DNA of 46,732 bases from Lachnospiraceae bacterium. Its GTDB lineage: Bacteria; Bacillota; Clostridia; Lachnospirales; Lachnospiraceae. The notes under the pieces were generated by a model. The model was given only the letters and a program-made list of their open reading frames with translations, had not been told where the DNA came from and made no database searches. Positions 40,505-46,732 of the stretch are shown here, one piece after another; position 1 is the stretch's first letter, and every line of letters begins with the position of its first letter. The translations under genes were made by a program, and so were the position numbers. The stretch is taken from assembly GCA_024689465.1 (NCBI GenBank), contig JAILDL010000180.1:1-46732 (forward strand), given 5' to 3'.

Positions 40505-41533
40505 ATGTATAAACTTCGCAGAGGAAGAACCCTGGCAATCCTGGCTTTGCTGGGAGGGGTGATGCTTCTCCTTGGGGGATGCGGGAAGAAGGCAGCAGAC
40601 GAAGTGGTGATCTACACAGCAGTAGATCAGGTTTTTTCAGAGGAGATCTTTGAACAGTTTCAAAAGGATACGGGTATTACCGTAAAGCCGGTATACGACC
40701 TGGAGTCCAACAAGACCACCGGTCTTACCAATAAGATCCTGTCCGAACAGGAGGACCCGGTTTGTGATGTGTTCTGGAACAATGAATTTGCCCAGACCAT
40801 CGAATTGCAAAAGCAAGGTGTTCTTGCACCGTATGTGTCTCCGGTGGCAGCAGATATACCGGATGCCTATAAGGACGCCGAAGGGTATTGGACCGCATTC
40901 GGAGGAAGAGCCAGAGTGCTGTTGGTCAATACGGATCTGGTGGAGGAAGGGGATTATCCAACCTCCATTTATGATCTGATCAGTGATAAATATGAAGCAA
41001 AGGATATTGCCATCGCCTATCCCATGTTTGGCACCACAAGAACCCAGGCAGCTGCCATCTATGCGGCGCTGGGAGAAGAAAAGGGAAGAGCGTTTTTCCA
41101 GACTCTGAAGGAGAAGGGAGTGCAGGTGGTAGACGGAAATTCCGTTACCAAGGACATGGCCGCGGCAGGGCAGGTGAAGATCGGTTATACCGATACCGAT
41201 GATGCCAAGGAGGCGCTGCAGGACGGAAAGCCTGTTGCTCTGTGCTTTACGGATCAGGAGGAAGGCGGGATCGGTAATCTGATCACGCCCAATACGGTGG
41301 CGATGATCAAAGGGGCACCGCACGAGAAGAATGCAAAGATCTTTATTGACTACATTCTTTCTAAGGAGCGGGAAAAACAGCTGATCGATATGGGTTTTTT
41401 TGATCTGTCCATCCGGCCGGATGCAGATGGTAACGGTTTGAAGGTAAAAGGAATGAACGTTGGTCTGGCGGAAGTCTATGACATGCTGGAAACTGCCAGT
41501 CAGGACATGCAGGAGATCTTTGCGGTGAAATAA
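40505..41533 (+). CDS. Iron-type ABC transporter substrate-binding lipoprotein
   Basis: A 342-residue protein from ATG 40505, with AGGAGGGG 8 bp upstream. The lipobox LGGC gives acylated C26 after a hydrophobic signal (LAILALLGGVMLLLGG), so it is a lipoprotein on the cell surface. The periplasmic-binding fold resembles the Fe3+/thiamine/putrescine/sulfate group (AfuA/FbpA-like): VVIYTAVDQVFSEEI, a DPVCDVFWNNE block and GGRARVLLVNT. It feeds the permease encoded at 44712. Substrate is inferred from the family and is most likely ferric iron or a related anion; the Tyr pair of FbpA was not found. Two unrecognised genes separate it from the permease. Confidence 0.85.
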   Translation: MYKLRRGRTLAILALLGGVMLLLGGCGKKAADEVVIYTAVDQVFSEEIFEQFQKDTGITVKPVYDLESNKTTGLTNKILSEQEDPVCDVFWNNEFAQTIELQKQGVLAPYVSPVAADIPDAYKDAEGYWTAFGGRARVLLVNTDLVEEGDYPTSIYDLISDKYEAKDIAIAYPMFGTTRTQAAAIYAALGEEKGRAFFQTLKEKGVQVVDGNSVTKDMAAAGQVKIGYTDTDDAKEALQDGKPVALCFTDQEEGGIGNLITPNTVAMIKGAPHEKNAKIFIDYILSKEREKQLIDMGFFDLSIRPDADGNGLKVKGMNVGLAEVYDMLETASQDMQEIFAVK

Positions 41534-41559
41534 CCGCACTGTCAGGTGGGGTGTATAGG

Positions 41560-43818
41560 ATGAGTAATAAAGAAAAGAAGAGCAAAAAGGAAAAAGCGCC
41601 CAGGATGACCCGAAAGGAAAAACGGGCAGCACATGTACTCCATTCAGCAGTGGAGCAGGTGATCCTGGAGGAAGAACCCAGTTACGATGCCGTCTGGCAT
41701 TCGGAAAAACTTCCGCATACAAAGCCTGGGTATTTTTTATGGAGGGTAAAGCAGTTTCTCAGGGGACTCCTGCTGGGAATCCCCTTCCGGATCCTGGTCT
41801 TTGCGCTGATCCTGCTGTTTAATGTGGTCATGACAGGATACGTTCTGGATACCTGTTTCTTTGACCGGATCGTAGACGTTTCCGTTGTCCAGGGCTTTGG
41901 AAAGCTGAATCCCTATATTCTGGGAGGACTGGTGGTGCGGCAGGCGATCCAGATCCAGGATCCCAGATCCAGTATTCCCGGATTGGATACGGCATTGGAC
42001 ATACAGCTGGTATCTACTTTTGGAACCAGTGTTTTGTCCATGTTTTTCAGCTACGCCCTGTTTCGGGTGATCAGCCTTATCATTTTGCGGTTTAAGAGTG
42101 CCCATCTGGGGGCCTTTATGGATTTCCCGGCAATGCCGGCACTGGTAAAGGATTATGCGAACCGGGCAAACACGCCCCTGATCAAACATTTTGCGGCAGG
42201 CTGTTTTTACGCCTTTGTGATCGGGTATGTGATCAAGAATCCGGTGGCCATACCGCTGTTTGGTGTGATGTTCCTGCTGTATTTTGCCATGCGGGAAAAC
42301 AATACGCCTGCCCTGCAGAAGTTTATCTTTACCTGCACGGGAAAGGAAAAGAAAACGGCACCGCTGTATGCCGATGCAGCCCTTTCCGTATGGGGACTTG
42401 GTGTGGGCTTTTTGCTGTACACCGTTGTGGTAGCGATCCTCTGGAATCTGTTTTTCTACCATTTCTGGGCACGCACATTGTTTACCTTTGCCTTTTGCGT
42501 ATTGTTTGTTTTCCTTTACAGCGGAGGCAGACTTTCCGGAGCTAAGAAACTGGCAGTGAACGGTATCCTGCTCCTGCTGGGTTCTTCCCTGTTTGTATTG
42601 GGCTTTGGACTGATCGCCAGGGCAGATGACGGAGGCTGGTCCGAATCCGGCAGGACGATCGGCGGTTGGCTTCGCAATCCGGGAACCAAGGTACTGGCTC
42701 GAAACGGAGGCGTAAAGGGACTTGCAGGCGCCCTGGGTTTGGGCGGTCTTTATGACTATGCTGAAAAGATGCTGGGCAAGGGAAAGGAAGCCTGGGATAA
42801 GTTCTTTAAGGATTATGAAAATGCGGTGGCAAAAGCCGGAACCGGCGAAGCACCCCGCCAGAAGATAAAAGGCCAGATCCCTGCGGATCAGATGGATTCC
42901 GACAGCCGGTTCCACCAGCAGGAGCGTCTCTGGAAGATGGAAGACCGGATCCGGGATAAGATAAAAAGAGAAGGATCCAATCCTACCTTGCAGGAAACCC
43001 TGCAGCGTATAATGGAAGCAAAGGAAAGTTGTTATAACGGTAACTACTTAAGCGATGAGCAGATGAGTGGCCTTAGCCGAATGGAAGGGAAGGTCTTTAC
43101 CGATGCGGCCAGCAGTGATGTGAACATCCCGGGCAAGGTGGATTATGATCAGGTGGTGAACACTACCATGAACGAAAGCGTAGAGGATGTTGTAACCGGT
43201 CGTAACATTCAGGGAAAGATTGCACAGGCCGGCACTGTTGGCTTCGTATCCGCTGTGTCGGGCGGAACGGCTACCATACCGGCAGTTGTGACCATGGGAG
43301 GTTTTGCAGCCGGAAATGCCGGCTATGGTATGTACCATGATGTCATGGACGGTAAGATCAGTGCCAATCACGGGATGGCCTCCGCTGTCACCCAGGCTGC
43401 GGTCAGTCAATCGGCCCATTTCCTTGCCAATGAAGGACAAAATGCATTGATCGGAGGGGCAAGCAACAAGATCTTTAAGATCCAGGGAGCACCCCGGTAC
43501 GAAGGACAGGACGTGGTGCATGCCATCGGGGATTTCACATTTTCAAATGGGGTGAGCACGGTCAATGATGCCTTAACGAGAGAGGCTACGGGAACCGGCG
43601 GCGGATTCTTCGGAAACGGAGAAAATGCCATTGCTAATTTTGCCACCGATGGAGTACACAACGTGGGCAATTCCATTGTGGATACGCTGCATGATAGGGT
43701 AACGCCGGGAGCACAGCGTATGAGCAATACCGGAAACCGGCCAAATGTTGACAATCCCAATGCAGATATAGACAATTTCTATCAGGAGTACGGACACAGA
43801 AATCCGTTTCATCATTAA
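41560..43818 (+). CDS. Large membrane protein with Gly-rich C-terminal domain, inside an ABC operon
   Basis: A 752-residue protein from ATG 41560. The N-terminal 68 residues are strongly basic and cytoplasmic (KKSKKEKAPRMTRKEKR). About seven membrane spans follow (roughly 71-95, 151-176, 211-226, 230-244, 273-298, 303-320 and 333-352). After the last one a signal-peptidase-like ARADDGGW (353-360) begins a soluble region of about 390 residues that is rich in Gly, Ala and Asn, has hydrophobic helical stretches such as VTMGGFAAGNAGYGMY and ends EYGHRNPFHH. An odd number of spans with a basic N-terminus would place this domain outside. I do not recognise the family; the C-terminal half resembles the pre-toxin regions of secreted toxins in composition only. 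Its place between binding protein and permease is unusual. Confidence 0.7.
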   Translation: MSNKEKKSKKEKAPRMTRKEKRAAHVLHSAVEQVILEEEPSYDAVWHSEKLPHTKPGYFLWRVKQFLRGLLLGIPFRILVFALILLFNVVMTGYVLDTCFFDRIVDVSVVQGFGKLNPYILGGLVVRQAIQIQDPRSSIPGLDTALDIQLVSTFGTSVLSMFFSYALFRVISLIILRFKSAHLGAFMDFPAMPALVKDYANRANTPLIKHFAAGCFYAFVIGYVIKNPVAIPLFGVMFLLYFAMRENNTPALQKFIFTCTGKEKKTAPLYADAALSVWGLGVGFLLYTVVVAILWNLFFYHFWARTLFTFAFCVLFVFLYSGGRLSGAKKLAVNGILLLLGSSLFVLGFGLIARADDGGWSESGRTIGGWLRNPGTKVLARNGGVKGLAGALGLGGLYDYAEKMLGKGKEAWDKFFKDYENAVAKAGTGEAPRQKIKGQIPADQMDSDSRFHQQERLWKMEDRIRDKIKREGSNPTLQETLQRIMEAKESCYNGNYLSDEQMSGLSRMEGKVFTDAASSDVNIPGKVDYDQVVNTTMNESVEDVVTGRNIQGKIAQAGTVGFVSAVSGGTATIPAVVTMGGFAAGNAGYGMYHDVMDGKISANHGMASAVTQAAVSQSAHFLANEGQNALIGGASNKIFKIQGAPRYEGQDVVHAIGDFTFSNGVSTVNDALTREATGTGGGFFGNGENAIANFATDGVHNVGNSIVDTLHDRVTPGAQRMSNTGNRPNVDNPNADIDNFYQEYGHRNPFHH

Positions 43819-43836
43819 AAAGGGGGACGATGTAGG

Positions 43837-44715
43837 ATGAACCAAATGGAATATCGCATTCCGGCAGAACAGATCGCTTCTGCCATAGATCTTTGCGGAG
43901 CAGAGAAAAATGAACTGGGAAAGCTGTTCTTCCCGGAGGTACAGGCAAAAGCAGAGAATCTGCCTGAGCAGGCAAAGGAACTGTTTCAGGTGATGGCAAA
44001 GCCGGATGTTGCCATCGGCGTTACCATAAAGGCCTTTGAACATGAGCTTTTGATCAACGGATCGTTGTTTGCGGATGCCTCTTCGGCGGTTTATGTAACC
44101 GAAGTATCCCAGGAAGCGCTTCTGACGGGAATGGACCTGGAGGGTGCCAAAACCGGACTGAAGGATCTGTTTCCTGTAAGCGGCGTGCTCAGTGAAAGCG
44201 GAGGCGCTTTCCGTATTGGAGAAAACGGACTCCTCTGCCTGCTGGCATTGGCCGATCATTTCCGCAGAAGCCGCATGGAAGCACTCCTTGCGGGAGAAAG
44301 TGTTAAGCAGGAGATCGAGGACGTACGGGAAGCGGTCCTGGAACCCCTTAAAAAGGCCTTTGAAGGAGGAGATATGCGTTGGCTGACGCCGTTTTTCAAA
44401 GCCTCCTTCGGAACGCTCCAAAAGCCGGATCCGGAAAGAGGGATCCAGGAACTGATGGCTCCCGGAATCGTAGAGGATAACGGGGCACTGACCTCCGACG
44501 GATTGCGTCTGGTCCGTTCCCTTTCCTATGCGGATGCCATGGAGTCTCTGGCAGCTCTGTCAAAGGCTGAAGAGGGCTTTTACACCGATCATATCTGTTT
44601 TATCCGCAGTGCCACGCAGATGTGGCAGATCGTACAGACAGAGGAATTCTGCGTGCTGTCCGCCTGCTCTGCACAGGATCAGAATCAGATCGTGGAGCGT
44701 CTTTTCGAAGTATGA
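43837..44715 (+). CDS. Unknown 292-residue soluble protein in the ABC operon
   Basis: A soluble, largely helical protein with no signal peptide or membrane span, rich in Glu and Leu. It shows QIASAIDLCGAEKNELGKLF, a central QEIEDVREAVLEPLKKAFEG and a C-terminal SATQMWQIVQTEEFCVLSAC stretch. I do not recognise the family. ATG 43837 follows AAAGGGGG, 9 bp upstream. It lies 18 bp after the large membrane protein and overlaps the permease start by 4 bp (ATGA), so translation is coupled. A role as cytoplasmic partner of the large membrane protein is possible, inferred only from position. Confidence 0.65.
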   Translation: MNQMEYRIPAEQIASAIDLCGAEKNELGKLFFPEVQAKAENLPEQAKELFQVMAKPDVAIGVTIKAFEHELLINGSLFADASSAVYVTEVSQEALLTGMDLEGAKTGLKDLFPVSGVLSESGGAFRIGENGLLCLLALADHFRRSRMEALLAGESVKQEIEDVREAVLEPLKKAFEGGDMRWLTPFFKASFGTLQKPDPERGIQELMAPGIVEDNGALTSDGLRLVRSLSYADAMESLAALSKAEEGFYTDHICFIRSATQMWQIVQTEEFCVLSACSAQDQNQIVERLFEV

Positions 44716-46241
44716 AAAAACAAAATGAGTGGCGAAAGATCCTGTCTGCAGGGGGCAGGATCCTTCTGTACGGGATCTTCGCCTTTCTCCCGGTCCTTTG
44801 GCTTATCCTGACCGGACCGGAAAGCAGTATACCGATCATGAATGAACGAAAATGGGGGCTTTTGGAGCAGTCTGTCCGGATTGCCGTAAGCTCCTGTTTT
44901 CTGTGCCTGTTGATTGCCTTCTTTGGAGCGATGGGGCTTTATCAGCTCTTTCCGAAAAGAAGGCATTTTCGTTGGTTCTTTTTATTGCTTGCTCCCTTAC
45001 CGGCCTATATCTATGCCCTTACCTATATGAATCTGATCCGCTTCTTTGGAACGTGGATCCCTTCCCTGCTGCGCTCTCCCATAGCGGGCCTTTTTCCCTG
45101 TATTCTGGTGGAGACCATGGCCTACTTACCCTTTGCAACGGCCTGTGCCCTGATCGCACTGGAACAGGTAAATACCGGGGAGTGGAAAGCAGCACTTTTG
45201 ATGGAGAAGGGAGACGGCGTCTTTTTTCGGGTCCTTCTGCCCGGACAGCTCCCCTATCTTCTGGCCATGGGAGCGGTGATCTTTGTCTTGTCCGTCACGG
45301 ACTATTCCATCCCCTCGTTATTCCAGGTCAATGTATATGCCATGGAGATCTTTTCGGATTATTCTGCGATGGGTAACAGTCTGTATTCTTTAAAACTGTC
45401 GCTTCCCCTGATCGTAGTAGCAGTGGCGGTGACGCTTCCCTGTCTGTTGCCCCTGCGGACCATCCGAAGGCCCATGACGGCCGGGGAGATTGTAAACCCC
45501 TGCCTGTCTCCGGCTTTAAAGGGGATCTGCTATTTAGGGGTACTGGTGCTGGTGCTGCAGATCCTTTTACCAATCCTTTCGCTGCTTCCGTTTCTGGTGG
45601 AACTGGCAAAGGCCTTTGTGCCTGCAGGTAGGGAACTGTTGTATTCCGGGGAGAGCGGGATCCTGGCGGTCCTGATCCTGACACCGGTGGCTGCCCAGCT
45701 TGCACTGTTGTTGGCGAAAAAGAGGTCCACTCTTTTATGGATCGTGACCTTGCTTCCCCTTTCGATCCCCGGGGTGTTATCCGGGATCGGCGTATGCAGG
45801 ATGTTCAGCGACCTCCATCTGTCGGCTTTTCGAAACGGGCTTTTCATGCCGGCTGTGGGGATGGCCATCCGCTACCTCCCCTTTTCGGTGATCATCCAGT
45901 TTGGAGCATATCTGCGGATGGACAAAGATAAGCTTTCCGCTGCGTATCTGCTCCAGGGGAAAAAAGGAGGGGCCTTTTTCCGTGTTCAGCTGTTTATGAT
46001 GCGGCCGGGCCTTTTGATCTCCGGGATCGTCGTCTTTTTGCTGATGCTGGGCGATGTGGGGACGGCTCTGATGCTGATGCAACCGGGGAGAGAGCCCCTT
46101 TCGGTCAAGATCTACAATTACCTGCACTATGGCGCTTCGGAGACCGTAGCAGTTTTTTGTCTGCTGCAGATCCTGTGCTGCCTTGTTGGGATGGGGCTGA
46201 TCTATCTGTTTTTGGAGAGGAAGAAGACATGCTGGAAGTAA
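44712..46241 (+). CDS. ABC transporter permease, fused double-repeat (FbpB-like)
   Basis: A 509-residue membrane protein with about 12 spans in two homologous halves, as in FbpB/SfuB iron permeases. Each half has an EAA-type loop that contacts the ATPase: residues near EWKAALLMEKGDGVFFRVLLP and near AYLLQGKKGGAFFRVQLF. ATG 44712 overlaps the stop of the preceding gene (ATGA) with a weak GGAG about 14 bp upstream, so it depends on coupling. Its end overlaps the ATPase start by 13 bp. The substrate is set by the binding protein at 40505. Confidence 0.9.
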   Translation: MKKQNEWRKILSAGGRILLYGIFAFLPVLWLILTGPESSIPIMNERKWGLLEQSVRIAVSSCFLCLLIAFFGAMGLYQLFPKRRHFRWFFLLLAPLPAYIYALTYMNLIRFFGTWIPSLLRSPIAGLFPCILVETMAYLPFATACALIALEQVNTGEWKAALLMEKGDGVFFRVLLPGQLPYLLAMGAVIFVLSVTDYSIPSLFQVNVYAMEIFSDYSAMGNSLYSLKLSLPLIVVAVAVTLPCLLPLRTIRRPMTAGEIVNPCLSPALKGICYLGVLVLVLQILLPILSLLPFLVELAKAFVPAGRELLYSGESGILAVLILTPVAAQLALLLAKKRSTLLWIVTLLPLSIPGVLSGIGVCRMFSDLHLSAFRNGLFMPAVGMAIRYLPFSVIIQFGAYLRMDKDKLSAAYLLQGKKGGAFFRVQLFMMRPGLLISGIVVFLLMLGDVGTALMLMQPGREPLSVKIYNYLHYGASETVAVFCLLQILCCLVGMGLIYLFLERKKTCWK

Positions 46242-46732
46242 AGCATTTGACCAAACGCTATGAGCAGCGGGATGTGGTATCGGATGTATCCTTTTTTCTG
46301 GGAGATGCGGAGAGAGTATCCATACAGGGAGAAAGCGGTTGCGGAAAAACCACTCTTTTGCAAATGCTGGCAGGACTGATCCTGCCGGATGAAGGAGAGA
46401 TCCTTCTGAACGGAGAAGAATTGCCGGAAGAGCCCTATCTGCGGCAGGTTTCCATGGTGTTTCAGGATTCCCTTCTGTGGGAGCATATGACCGTGGAAGA
46501 GAATATCCTGTTTGGCTCTCCCAGGAAGGGAAAAGAGGAACGAAGAGAACAGGCCCGCACGTTAAGCAGGGCCCTTGGCATAGAAGAACTGCTGCATCGC
46601 TATCCCCATCAGGTGTCCGGCGGGCAGGCCAGACGGATCGCTCTTGCCAGGGCCATCGCCTGTGAAAAGAAGATCCTGCTATTGGATGAGCCCTTTTCCA
46701 ATCTGGACCGGGAAGGGAGATTTCGGACGCTG
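46229..46732 (+). CDS. ABC transporter ATPase, partial at window end
   Basis: The first 168 codons of an ATP-binding subunit, cut by the window end. Walker A is GESGCGKTT, the Q-loop is SMVFQD, the signature is VSGGQARRIALARAI and Walker B ILLLDEPF, with a D-loop SNLD after it. The fold is of the FbpC/PotA class that powers iron, polyamine or sulfate import. It starts at ATG 46229 with GGAGAGG 8 bp upstream and overlaps the permease by 13 bp. The C-terminal regulatory domain, if present, is outside the window. Confidence 0.93.
   Translation, partial: MLEVKHLTKRYEQRDVVSDVSFFLGDAERVSIQGESGCGKTTLLQMLAGLILPDEGEILLNGEELPEEPYLRQVSMVFQDSLLWEHMTVEENILFGSPRKGKEERREQARTLSRALGIEELLHRYPHQVSGGQARRIALARAIACEKKILLLDEPFSNLDREGRFRTL

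Noticed and set aside
44622-44711. Longer N-terminus for the ABC permease
   Set aside because: It would overlap the preceding gene by 94 bp and add a charged stretch before the first span; ATG 44712 gives the common ATGA overlap.

Overview
The window looks like a chromosomal segment of an anaerobic, low-GC-phylum Firmicute, most likely a Lachnospiraceae (Clostridia) of moderate GC content. This is inferred from the gene set: a sensory-type [FeFe] hydrogenase, a large single-chain PurL, QueH, a DUF3783 protein, a DhaS-like TetR regulator, a GPH sugar symporter with GH13, GH28 and GH36 enzymes, and strong Shine-Dalgarno sites. No rRNA, insertion sequence, phage block or CRISPR array was seen. 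The genus cannot be named from the sequence alone.

Layout. 1-3.9 kb: end of a GH36 alpha-galactosidase, a secreted beta-propeller-like protein, an ECF-type S component and a ferredoxin/[FeFe]-hydrogenase/chemoreceptor fusion. 3.9-9.9 kb (minus strand): a tail-repeat metallophosphoesterase, a zinc-ribbon/Ala-rich/membrane protein and a 757-residue protein of unknown family, probably one operon behind a clear promoter. 10-11.2 kb: a DUF6508-like protein behind a possible attenuator, and a TetR regulator. 11.2-23 kb: a housekeeping block of purL-carA-carB, queH, argS and a CobW-like GTPase fused to a YcgQ/TIGR03943-type C-terminal domain. 23-28.3 kb: divergent GH13 glucosidase versus GPH symporter plus GH28 pectinase. 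28.3-30.1 kb: azlCD and a TetR gene with a perfect operator. 30.2-34.4 kb: two membrane-anchored unknowns, a hybrid histidine kinase whose promoter sits inside the preceding terminator, and the PLP homeostasis protein. 34.4-35.3 kb: a GGDEF protein with a C-terminal ribbon-helix-helix-like tail. 35.3-35.8 kb: tRNA-Val, tRNA-Met and a GC-rich tRNA-derived remnant. 35.9-38.4 kb: radical SAM protein, a small protein, a coiled-coil membrane protein and a CAP-domain protein. 38.5-40.3 kb: DUF3783 and MATE genes. 40.5 kb to the end: an iron-type ABC transporter operon interrupted by two unrecognised genes.

How it fits together: carbohydrate use (GH36, GH13, GH28, GPH), nucleotide synthesis from glutamine (PurL, CarA, CarB), tRNA function (QueH, ArgS, two tRNAs), redox or hydrogen sensing, two-component and GGDEF signalling, and metal acquisition. 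The observations most worth following are the GGDEF-ribbon-helix-helix fusion with a 21-bp palindrome upstream, the two unknown genes inside the iron-type ABC operon, the CobW/YcgQ-like fusion, the sensory hydrogenase lacking the proton-relay cysteine, and the zinc-ribbon operon.
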